Assembly (NCBI GenBank): GCA_027574665.1
Contig: CM050690.1
Coordinates: 74,133,433-74,197,432, forward strand
DNA: 64,000 nucleotides
Reading direction: 5' to 3'
From: Rhynochetos jubatus
Lineage: Eukaryota; Chordata; Aves; Eurypygiformes; Rhynochetidae
In this document: positions 12,913 to 23,165 of the stretch, one piece after another
Position numbering within the stretch: the stretch's first letter is position 1
How the letters are laid out: each line of letters starts with the position of its first letter
Program-made: the position numbers and the translations under genes
Notes under the pieces: generated by a model
What the model was told of the DNA's origin: nothing
The model's input: only the letters and a program-made list of their open reading frames with translations
Database searches by the model: none

Positions 12913-13530
12913 CTCCAGTCCTGCTGTTTCAAAGCCTTTTAAAAATGTGTGCAGTGTGAGCAGAGCCAGGATCCAGCCTCACCCTGGGACCACCCTGGGA
13001 ACCCCACTCACAGCCCCGGGTTTCAGTCTGCAGCCTCCTGCAGCTATGGCATTGACCATGGCATTTTACAGGAAAGTTTATGCTGATTTTCCCTTTTTTC
13101 AGCCAGGGAAATGTGCAACACTTTCACTAAAAGAGAGTTCACTAAAAAAGGCTACTGAAATAATTGAAAGTTTCCCCCTATTTGCATAGCCTTAAACATG
13201 GCCTTTACTAGTGGATCCTGAAGAAGCTGGCCCTTTTTCTCCTCTTTTTCTTAATTTGAAAGGGAGATGTTTCACGTCTGATTTCTGGTCCACTTATTTC
13301 AATTTTTCACCAGACATCTTCCCAATGGACACTAAGAAACATTCAAGCAAACACATAAGTGAAGCATAGTCTTTTAAAACACAGATATTGTCCCTGACAC
13401 CTAAATGGCAGATTATTTGCTACATCGTTAACTCATACTGCTGTATGTGAGAAAGGCTTAGTATATAGTCTCACGTAGGTAATGCAACAGTTGTAGCCCT
13501 AGGAAACCACTTAGAGAATCCAGCACAACA
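12913..13530. other. Non-coding spacer between old repeats
   Basis: No gene or family match recognised. It is A/T-rich from about 13130 onward. Confidence 0.5.
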
Positions 13531-13570
13531 AAAAGGTCTTTTCCAACCTAAATGATTCCATGATTCTGTA
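13531..13570 (+). mobile_element. CR1: CR1 LINE, minimal 3' tail
   Basis: Only the last 40 bases of a CR1 remain: 'aaggtcttttccaaccta' and then 'aatgattccatgattctgta'. This tail resembles the copy at 1-655 ('gatcttttctaccta') more than the copies with 'cccttccaaccc'. It is too short to place in a subfamily. Confidence 0.75.
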
Positions 13571-13639
13571 AAACAACATCGAGGAGAGCAAAGACCCACC
13601 CTACTTATTGCTGCATCAGTCACGTAATATTTGTGAGCA

Positions 13640-14130
13640 CCAAAGCATATCCCGAGTCTTGACTTTAAGATGAGTAAGGGACCCTCTGTAATGCCCCCTT
13701 GATTGTCCTCTCAGTTTTTGCGCTCTTTTCTCGGTGTGACTGCTTTTCTGCTTCCTACCACTGGATTTTTATCTGCCTTTTTCCAATAGATCAAAGTACC
13801 ATTTATTTCCCTAGACCTTTTTTCAATTCCTAGACCCATAGGCCATGACCAAATTGCCTCTTAATCTTCCCTTGGATAAATAACATAAGTGAATTTCTCA
13901 CTAGAAGACAACTTTCCCCAAAATCAAGTCATTATAGCGGCAATTTTCTCATCCTTTTCTAATTAATTAATGCTCTTTTTTTGAAAAAGGAAACCCAGAA
14001 TTTGACACAATATTAAATAAGAAGATAGCTGCAATCTCCTAGTTCCTGCCTACTGTCTTGTTGCTGAAAGATTCAAAGATATCATTCACTCCTTTCCTTA
14101 TAACAGTGCAAAGACAGCCCTCAGTGAACT
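13640..14130 (-). mobile_element. Ancient CR1-like LINE remnant
   Basis: The + strand reads 'accaaattgcctcttaatct' with 'cccttggataaata' following. It then passes through 'ctcatccttttctaatt' and 'cagaatttgacacaatatta'. These match, in order, the reverse complement of the old CR1 segment where copies say roughly 'caagtcacctcttaatctt ... ttggataa' and then 'gacacaatattcc'. It lies about 730 bases beyond the fragment at 12430-12912 in the same orientation. It covers the part of the consensus that would come next, so the two could be one element split by unrelated sequence. Confidence 0.6.
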
Positions 14131-16089
14131 GAGTATCTATTATGAACCTTCAGTCATTTCAAGAGTGACTGCCTTCTGAGATATAGTTCTCTGCCTTCAT
14201 TTTAAGGTTTGCTGGCCTGGATGTGAAATTTCTCAATAGAGTTTGCAGTAGAAGAGAGGGCTTATTAATGGAAGCAACAGTGATGCTCGAGGAAAGAGCA
14301 TCCCATTGTGTGAAATTAATGTTACATCGTGAATATGGTGTAAGCCAGTTCTGAGCTGATGCAAATGGATATGGCTAAATACTTATCAATGGACCTGTCC
14401 AACTGACACTCGTTTTAGGTCTCAGAGCTGTCACTCAGGAAGATGACCTGGATACTGTGCATTCATTTGTGCCAAAGCAGTGTGTTATTAGTGTCACTTG
14501 ATAGTGGGAGATGAGAGGAAGCTGTTGCTGGCTTTGCCCTTCCTACATTTATCTTGAACTGGTTGTTCCCAAACTCCTGAATTGATGGGTCCCTCTCACA
14601 TGTCAAGGTTTCTTACCATCAAACCTACAATTGAGGACATGAAGGGTAGGATTCATCTCCTCCCATGTTAGTAAGGTGTCCATTCTAAATGAACCCTTTC
14701 AGCTTCTCAAATATCGGTGGAGAAAAACAGACATCTCCGGAGGGTGAGGCAACATGGTGATCAGAGGCATTTCTATGATGGTGGGATGAACTGCTCCTCA
14801 TCAGGGCCAGACTCTCTTGGTGGGTTGTTAGACAACTACCATAGCTCAGAGGCATAGCCTTCAGCTGCCTAAAGCCAAATAATGCATACCCCACCCTTCA
14901 CATTAATCTGATAAACCAGGAGTATCCTGGATTGGAACCATTCTAGCCCAGTTTACTGTCTTTTTTTCCAGCCTGCGTTGTCTCCAGGCTAATGTCGTGC
15001 CTGATCTGTAGTGCAAAGACCACACCACACTCAGCTGCATTTTCCTGAACCCGTCAAGGAGATCCAGGTCTGTACTTTACCGGGCACCTGCCTCTGAGGT
15101 GTTTCATGAGTTAAAGCAGATTCTGATCAGCAGCAGATGCTGCACCTCACCCTTGCTGTGATCAGCATCTGGCAGAGTGAAAATGGCTTAAACTAGACTC
15201 TGGAAAAATTAATTGCTAAAATTTAAGTGACAGAATAATAATTATTATAATTGCAATAATTGCAATAATTGATAGTAACGATTCCTCTTAGCATGCCCCT
15301 GGGGAACTCGCATTGCAGGCCAGCTCTGTGAGGTGCTCCATAAACACACAACAAGGCGAGTTTCCTGGAAACGGGTGAACGAGAGCATGCCCAATTCCTG
15401 TTCTCACCCTTTGCATCGGCACTCACCCGCTGCCACAGACAGGCAGCGGGACTAAGATGTCCTCTGGGCCACCCAGCTTTGGGTTCACATGGAAACCTTG
15501 CTCTCCCAGTGCAAAGTGTGAAGTGCTAGCAAGTGGAGGACATTTAGGGGAAATGCATGACAACAATGAGACCAATTTCAGGCAGTGGTCTAAGGGCACA
15601 GGCAGCTGGAGTTTGCCAGTATTGTGGTAAACATTGCAGCAAAATCCAGCATGGCGAAGGGAATCCACAATTCCTGGTGGGGGAAACACACAAGGCAGCT
15701 GGTTTGGGAATAGCTTGGCCAGGGAGATGAGAACGTTGAGTGACAACAGTAGGTGGGAATCCACTGCCCAGCTTTGGGAGGCAATGGGCTGGGAGAGATC
15801 AACCTCAGACAGGTTTTCTATAGGTGTGCAACTGGGACAAGAGCACTCTGGAAAGGTGCTACGGGGTTCAGCATTGCCTTTGTGTTACCAAAGGCCACAT
15901 GCAGAGGGCAAAGGAAAAGGACACTGTGGCAATTTTCCTTGTATATGTATTTTCAACCTGAAAAGAAGTTTTCATTGTGCAGCTCTTAAAAGTCATGTCT
16001 TAGAAGCATGGTGGAGAAAGGGCTGTGGAGATTCAGGGAATTTAAGTCAGACAGTGTAATTATGTTAATTGGTTTTGACCTCCTGTAGG
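14131..16089. other. Non-coding DNA with an AT-rich microsatellite-like block
   Basis: No gene recognised. It contains the ATT/TTGCAAT block at 15234-15274. A stop-poor stretch near 15420-16060 is open in several frames but shows no protein family. Confidence 0.55.
15234..15274 (+). repeat. AT-rich simple repeat
   Basis: Imperfect AAT/ATT units run into two copies of 'attgcaataattgcaataat'. It is nearly free of G and C for about 40 bases. Confidence 0.7.
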
Positions 16090-16540
16090 ACCTGATCCAT
16101 GGAATTACAGAGGTCCTGCATGGCACTTGTGACTGGGCACTGACGTGGGATGTGCACTTCAGAAAGCCATCCAGTCTTGACTTCAGGACCTCGAGTGATG
16201 GATAATCTTTTCCATTCTTGCAAATTGCTCCAGTGGTTAATTACTCTGCCTATTAAAAAAAAAAAAAAAGCTACACCTTATTTCCACCTTTAATTTTTCC
16301 AGCTTCGGCTTCCAGCCATCGGACCTCATTTTGCTTTGTCTGCTCAATTAAAGAGCACTGTAATATCAAATACCATCTTCCTGTGTAGATACCTACAGGT
16401 CAAATTGCTTTTTAGCCTTCACTCTGGTAGGCTAAATAGAATAACTTCCTTCACACTCATTTCCAGGGATTTTTTTCTAGGCCTCCCATCATTTTTACAG
16501 CTCTTTTGTTCACTCATTCAGTCTTTAAGGTCTTTCTAAA
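16090..16540 (-). mobile_element. Ancient CR1-like LINE remnant with internal A run
   Basis: The + strand has 'ccagtcttgacttcaggacc', 'gatggataatcttttccatt', 'gtggttaattactctgcc', an A run of 15 at about 16256-16270, and then 'ctacaccttatttccacctt'. It continues with 'cagcttcggcttccagccat' and 'agagcactgtaatatcaaat', and then 'gtgtagatacctacaggtca'. This is the reverse-complement order of the old CR1 3' region; the + orientation equivalent is seen at 60435-60760. The A run sits where neighbouring copies have none and is probably a later expansion. Confidence 0.75.
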
Positions 16541-17224
16541 AGCTGAACACCAAACTTAAAGATTATGTTCGAACAAAGATCTTGCCAATGTGTTATATAT
16601 GAAGAAATCATGTTTTGTTTCAACCTAGCTGCAACCACTTCCTATGCACATAAAAGGAAAGATCAGCTGTTTTGCAAAACAATAATATACTTTTCCTCCT
16701 TTTTGAATCTCATTTATATTTGTTTTCAAAACTGTGATGCTGAACAATGATAGTTTTGTATTTGAAAAAGGATTTTTTCTATTTGAAAAAGACTTGCCTG
16801 AAAGATCCCATAACAAAAACTTGAACATAACAAAGTCCTAAATAAGCAGGAACTTGAAAAGGAAACAAAAACAGCAAATGAAAGATATGGAGAAATAATC
16901 AGAATGTGAAAACATGCAAGGAAGTAATTTTTTTCTCCTCAATACACTTTCCATAGGGTAGATCAGGCTAATGAAAGTGGGAACTCTCTTCTGGGCTCCA
17001 CAGTTTGCCATTATTATAAAATCCCACCCTGTGGTAAGATGGCACCATTTTCTGGGGTCCTGTGTTCCCATTTGGTAGGATCCTGAGGGATCCAGCGCTG
17101 GGTGGGGCCCTTGGAGCATCCCAGCCCTGCAGAGATCTGGCCATTTCTGAACAGACAGCCCACATGGCAGACCCAGAAAACTGCAACTTCTGAGCCTGCC
17201 AAACCTGGGAAAGAGTTAATACGG

Positions 17225-17700
17225 CAAATGGGATAAAGGGCACTTCTGGACATAATTTACTTGGATTTTTCTAAAGCCTTTTTGATGGACTCCCTCACAG
17301 GAGACTCTTAAGGAAAATAAATATCTGTGGGGTAAGGGGCAGCATCCTGTTGTGGGTCAAAAACTGCCTGAGCGACGGGATACAAAGGGTTGGAGTGAAT
17401 GAATGGTCCTTGGAGCAGGGGGAGGTTAAATGGGAGAGGCTCGAGGGACTAGCTTTGGGAGGGGTGTGACTGAAAATATTTATTAATGGTTTGGAGAAGC
17501 AAGGTACAGAGCAAGAGGTGAAATCTGTTCAGGTGGCATCAACTATTTAAGGTTTTATTAGTTAATGGAAGAAGAAAAGAAACTGATGAAAGCAGGGAAG
17601 AAATATGAGGGATTGTGAGAAGCCTTAGAAAGATTTGATCAGCCCAGGAGATGGAGCAGCTGGAGAAGTGTAAGTGAGATAAATGCAAAACTGAACTCCA
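17225..17700 (+). mobile_element. Decayed CR1-like reverse transcriptase segment
   Basis: Translation in the + direction, allowing frame changes, gives blocks typical of the LINE reverse transcriptase. They are 'YLDFSKAF' (about 17258-17281, motif A with its catalytic Asp), then 'VKNCLSDGIQRVGVNEW' (about 17352-17405), then an ELxxGL/LKIFINGLE block near 17430-17500 that replaces the usual 'QGSVLGPLLFNIFIND'. The YxDD motif is not readable. The segment is much more diverged than the copy at 33456-35025 and belongs to the older class. It cannot be functional. Confidence 0.75.
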
Positions 17701-18470
17701 ATGGAAGCCTGACTGTGCCTCACATGTGCTCTGCAGGGATAGATTTGAGCTAGCAAAGTCCTCTTAGGGCAAAAAAAGCCTACTGCCACGGCATCCAGCA
17801 GAAGGAAGAGCCAGCGGTGACCAGCAACAGCTACAGTTGAGAAAAAACAAATTAAAAGCAATCCCCCAAAATCTAATGCCTAAGGTGGTAGGTGAAGATC
17901 TTAACTCAGCTCCAGGAATGAGTCTTCCATTGTGTCACCAGAGATGGGAGGGGATGGAGGGAGTGAAACACCTGGAGATGTAAAAAGATTCCCTTCGTAA
18001 AAAATATTGCCTCCATTCTGCACCCCTCATAAACGTGTGAGGTGAGAAATTGTGTGGACTGCATAGGTGTTGGGTCCCTCATACCTCCACAGACATAAAA
18101 AGAGCTTGCCAAGGGGCATCAGGTTGAGGACAGTTCTGCATCCAACTTGCACAAGTTATTGGAAAATTCGTCTGAGGATGGGCTCATAAAACCTTTAGAC
18201 ATCTCAGGGCATCTGCTCTGGGGACAAAGGAGAGCTGTAACCCTTTTTTTGCTGGATGCCCAGAGATATCTAGTGATTTTAGCAGTTTATTGTACAAGGG
18301 GCTTTGATAGAGCTAGGAAGGTGACCCTGCTGCTCTGGACACCATGGTAACACTGAGAGCCTGAACAGGGGCCTTTTGGCCAGTGAGGAAGAAGGCTGCA
18401 GAGTGAGAAAATAATTATAGCCTAAAAGACTTATCTTCAGGTGATATTACATGGTCTGTATGCAGTTGCC
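17701..18470. other. Non-coding DNA after the decayed RT segment
   Basis: No gene recognised. It may still contain unrecognisable CR1 3' sequence, since the normal element would extend several hundred bases past 17700, but I cannot show matching blocks. Confidence 0.45.
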
Positions 18471-18559
18471 TCCTGGCCATGGTGTATTTCCTGGCCATGA
18501 TGTGTCCCTGGCTACCGTATGCCTTCTGGCCATGGTGTATTCCTGGCTGTGGTTTGCCT
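18471..18559 (+). repeat. 18-bp minisatellite, about five units
   Basis: Five head-to-tail imperfect copies of 'TCCTGGCCATGGTGTATT' lie at 18471-18488, 18489-18506, 18507-18524, 18525-18541 (17 bp) and 18542-18559. Units one and two differ mainly in 'ATGGTGTATT' versus 'ATGATGTGTC', and unit three is the most diverged. The period is close to a multiple of three, but no family is suggested by the translation and nothing around it looks coding. Confidence 0.85.
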
Positions 18560-19494
18560 GCTGACAAAATCGTGTTGGCAGGCTAAAGCAGGATTGAGAG
18601 CTGGCATTGCTGGGCTGGCATTTTGCATGCCACGCTGCTGAGTGTTCTGTACTCATGCCAGGGGCCAGCTTGTCTTGTCACAAACTGGTAATACTTTTCC
18701 CTAGATGAATTCTTCCATTGTTGACCAGGGGATGTCCACAAAGCTTGGGTTTCCCTGACTGGGAGGCAGAAAGCAATAGCTTTGAAGCTTGCACTTGATT
18801 GAAGTGTGCAATCCAGAGCTACACTGGTATTTTATCCACAACTAGAGCCAATTAAATCAAATTTTCCTGAATTTCTTTCTCCTCCCTGCTCAGCCTTTCT
18901 AAATTAAGTTTCTCAATATTTAGCATTTTGGGTTCTGCACCACCTATGAAAGTAGCTACATTTTCTTGATGATGCCTGACTGGAAGGGGACCAGCTTCTG
19001 AGTGTCTAAGGCTCTCTTGAACATGCAGTGCCTTTTCCTTAGCCTTCTGTTATCAGGCATGTTTTTTGCTGCTATTCATCATCCTTCACATTTTGCAGTT
19101 AGCTCAAATATGCATTGAGAGAAAACAGCAAAAATTACCCCCATCGCTTTCTAGGGTGAAGAGCTGAGGTGCCTTTGCTGTCTCATGGCTGGAGCACGAT
19201 TTCCAACAAATACATCAGAGGCAGCAAAAAACCAACCTCACTTTGGCCTTCAACAGTAATCTCCATTCACCAGCATGACCACCAAGACTTTCTCCTTCAA
19301 AAGTGTTTCAAAGCCCACCATTACATCTCCTCATGGCATGGCATCCCTCACCTCCAAACCTGTTGGGATGTCATTTGCTGTTGTTTCTGAGTTTGCTTTG
19401 AAGCAAAACCTGTCGATGCAGTGAGTCTCCAACGGGCGAATGACTGCCTCTGGGCAATACAGAAACTATCTAATTCAAGCATATGCGTGATTGC
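18560..19494. other. Unique-looking non-coding DNA
   Basis: No gene, repeat family or regulatory signature recognised. Confidence 0.5.
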
Positions 19495-19670
19495 TACAGC
19501 ATCTCGGCACTTGTCAGTACTTATCCCTGCAATGCCCCTGCAAAGTGGACAAGTGCTACTGACCTCCTTTTATAGATGGGAAACTTAGACCCTCTCAAAC
19601 CCAAAGTGCTTTTCTCACGAGCATCAACAAGACTGCTGGGGGGAGTAGGGACTTGAAAGCAAATTTTATC
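19495..19670 (-). mobile_element. MIR/CORE-type SINE remnant
   Basis: The + strand contains 'cttttatagatgggaaact', followed by 'tagaccctctcaaacccaaa' and, 60 bases on, 'agggacttgaaagc'. This matches the reverse complement of the tRNA-derived CORE-SINE body, where typical copies have 'ttttacagatggggaaactg', then a region on 'cccaaggtcacacagc', then 'gaattgaaccc'. The match is old and gapped. These SINEs are mobilised by LINE enzymes and carry no protein. Confidence 0.55.
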
Positions 19671-20737
19671 CTTTCTTACTTCTTAAACTCCTCTTCACCA
19701 AAGCTCTTCACAGAGTTTAAAGCATTACAAATCTGCTGATAAAAAATATTCCAGATGCTGCATTGGAAAACATGTAATTAATTCTTGCATTTTGCCTCAT
19801 GCTACTTTTGCTGTGACAAATTCCAGACAGGGAGGGGGATGAAGAGCACTTTCACCCAACCACAGCAGGACCATGTCGGCAGTCAGTTTTAAGTGGCTAG
19901 TTCGTATATCTAGTGATACGCAGAGTTCTCCTTTCAACAGTTTTCCTGTTGTACTGGAACTTCTTTAACAAGTTGCATGAGTCTTGTTCTCTATCCTCAG
20001 AAATCCTTCACTGTGTTCTCAGAAGAAACCATTTCTTCCATGACATATTGCTGTCAGGAGCAACTTTCCAGGTTTAGTTGCATGATGTGGTAACTGAAAA
20101 CAAGCAGTAACAAGATTATTTAAGCTATAGCCCCCACTCTTTTGGTGTGCTGTCAGGGACTGGAGCTTTCACAACTCCTTTCTCTCCCCAGTCTCCTGAT
20201 TTCAGGAGTGAGCAGAAATTCTGATGAGTTTTTTGGACGTGACCTTTAACACCCAGGCTCAGTCCTTGCAGCCTCCCACGTTGTACTGACCTTTTGACCG
20301 TGCTAGAGATGCTTTGGAGCACTGACAGAAATTCTGAAATCTTAAGGCCAGACGGGAACATTGGATCAGTTCTTCAAACCAGCAGTATAACACGTACAAC
20401 AGAGTTTCATCCAATTATGCCAGCATGGAGTCTAGGAACATGTGATTGTTGCAGGTGGTTGAAAAAATACTAATTACTTTTTAGAGGGTATATACATTAT
20501 ATATCAAATACGTACACTAACATATTCAGATTTTCTTGTGTGCAAAAAATAAAAATGTAGACAGTTCAGGATGTTTTTACTGTCTGTGTACATGTCAATT
20601 TGGAGCATTAAGAAAAGCTTCCCGAAAAGAAGGCATCTGTTATTTCCTGGTGAAACTCCAGAGGAGAACATCTAGGTTATAATTCCTTAGGAAAATGCCC
20701 ATTTTGTTGAAAAAAAGAAAATGTGAACCAACTCCAG

Positions 20738-20777
20738 CTGCACCCTCAAGGTCCATCCTGTGACCCTGAGGGTGCAG
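20738..20777 (+). repeat. Inverted repeat, hairpin-forming
   Basis: The arms 'CTGCACCCTCA' (20738-20748) and 'TGAGGGTGCAG' (20767-20777) are perfect reverse complements over 11 bases. Inside, GGTC (20750-20753) can pair with GACC (20762-20765) after a single A/C mismatch, leaving an 8-base loop. The result is a 40-base stem-loop. No repeat family explains it. Confidence 0.85.
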
Positions 20778-23148
20778 TTCACTATGGTGGAGGTTTACAG
20801 CTCCTGGGGAGATGTCCAGGAGATTGCCATTGTAAGAGCGCAAGGGTCTGGGTCCTCTATTGTACCTGTCAGCCCTGTGCAGATGTTTTGGGTCCTTGGG
20901 GGTGCCCCGAGGGGCACTAGGGGGTGGCCCTTCCATTTCAGTGTATGCGTTTCAGCAGAAAATGCAGAGCAGTTGGGGAACTGTACTGTACAGAGAGACT
21001 TGCTGGTGGATGCCTCCATCCTTGGATCACAACTGGTCTGGAGACAGTCATTCTAATTCCTGTGACACCTTCCATCCTCAGTCACCCTGCTCCCCACAAG
21101 TCATTCAGACAACAGCCTCTGCATGAGCCACAGCAGCATTTAGCTGGTCTCAGCCCACTGCAGCCTCCAAGGGAGCAGTTATACGAAAAACCTGCTTTGC
21201 ATCCCTGGACATCCAGGGGACACGGCTCTGCAGGGTGCCACCCTCCCTTCCAAAAGAGCTGCATGACAGACCTGGTGAGCGACGGCAATTTCAAGTGCAG
21301 GCAGGGGGGAAGCATCTCCAGCATTTCCTACCCTCCTAGTGCAGGCACCTGGTTTCTGTCCTTTCCTGAATGTGAAGCACACAGTGGAGTCCTCACATGC
21401 TTTAGACACTTCTTTTTCCCCCGAACAACTGGAAGATGTGTGAGCCTCCAATCCTATATGCTCTCATCCCACGACCTTAATTCAAATTGTTAGAGACTAA
21501 GGACATAATAGGAAAGAAGCTGGGAACAGAGCCATGCTGTAAAGGTAAGTGACTTGTCAGGTTATTGCCATTATATCTTTTCCTTTAGACAGCCCCTGGA
21601 AAATGAGACAGGACTGCCAGCGTGTGCATGGCAGGGACACCGGTGAGGTGCTGGGAACAGGATGGCCTGCCAACACCCTGGCCAGAGGGTAAGAGAAGGT
21701 GTCATTCACCATGGAGGACATGACAGGATGCCCAGAACAACGTGACCCATCTCCCACGGAGCTGCCAGCCCTGGGAGGGCTTGTGCCTCAGAAGACTAAT
21801 AAAGCACATTGACCCCATGCTGTGTGGTTTCAGTTCTCAGCCCTGACATCAGAAGCTAGGAGGAACGCCACGCTCACCATGCTAGGTCTCCTCTGCAGTA
21901 TGAACCAGGGGCTTTTTGGGCAGATTTTGCTGGTGGTGATCCATCAAACAGTCTTCATTATGGAAACCTAAAGCATCACCTTCAAGGGAGCAGCAGGTCA
22001 ATGCTCCACAACATAAATCTGAGGACACCTCTCCGAAGGCTGCAATGGTACATCAGTGTGACCAGAGCTGGGAGTGTGAGGTGCAACCAGCACCCCTGGA
22101 TGCCTGAATGAGAAACCAGTGTGACAGCATTTTGGTTGTAACTGAGAGGCTCAGCTCCATGCTCGGCATCCTTTATGTCTCTTGTCTTCAGGTCAAACAA
22201 GTTAGGTCTCTGATGCAGAGCACAAGGGTCACTCATTTCATTCCAGCCAAATCTCCCCTGGATCTCCATCCTGGATGCACAGCTTTGGCACCCCATATAG
22301 CAATGCCACTGAGCTGACTGATTTCTGATTTACAGTCAGTTATACCTGGGAGGGTCCTGCAGTAGGGGTGAGGTGTTCTGTAAAAATGTCCCTTCCCAGC
22401 TGCACCCTGGCACAGTCCTTCCTTGACCAGGCAACCCAGCAAGATGTCTCCAGGGAAGTATGCACCTGTGATGTTCACAGAGGGGTCAAGGTCATGGATG
22501 GATATGGTCCTTCGCACGAGAGACAATGAGGCACATGACACCATCTAACCTCTCCTAGCATCCCTGTAGCACTTAGCATGCTCCCTCACTTGCAGGACTG
22601 CTGGGATTTTTTGCACATACAGGTTTTCTGGATGCAGCATGGTTGTGCAACAAGGTGCTGGTGGTAAAGTAGGCTACCAGACAGCTACTTTCTCCAGCTC
22701 ATGTTTTCTGGGTTTTAAACACTTGGAGATTGCCTTCAGTGTTGTAGTGCTCACATCTCAGTGAGTCCTGTAGCCCACATGCTGCAGTGTGCAACACTGA
22801 TTTCTTCCTGGGAAGACTGGTCAGGAACACAGCCACCTCAGATCAGCATGTACATGGTGGCTCCCCTCACTGCAGATCCCCAGGAACATCCCCACTAATG
22901 GGAACAGTGGATAGCAAATTGTTTTTTTTTCTGGTCTGCCATGCTGCTGGATGACATTATTTTTATTAATAACATACTCTATCATGCTGGAGCCAGTGGG
23001 TCACAGCCTGCTCCGGCAGAGAGGCTCGGAGCTGATGGCAGGTGTCAGCAGACAGAGAACCGATGTAAATGAAGTCATCAAAGATTAACAAAGAGGAAAA
23101 GCAGGCACAGTCAGGGCGGCAAGGGAAAGAAAGATTACTTTAGCAGGT

Positions 23149-23165
23149 GGGAGGGAGGGGAGGGG
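23149..23165 (+). other. Four-run G tract, G-quadruplex motif
   Basis: The sequence GGG-A-GGG-A-GGGG-A-GGGG satisfies the standard G3+ with 1-base loops pattern, the most stable predicted type. It lies just after a block (22985-23110) that looks like conserved non-coding sequence. Whether it forms in the cell cannot be told from sequence. Confidence 0.8.

Noticed and set aside
20924..21493. 189-codon open frame on the + strand
   Set aside because: It lies in a GC-rich patch open in several frames on both strands, and the protein resembles nothing known.
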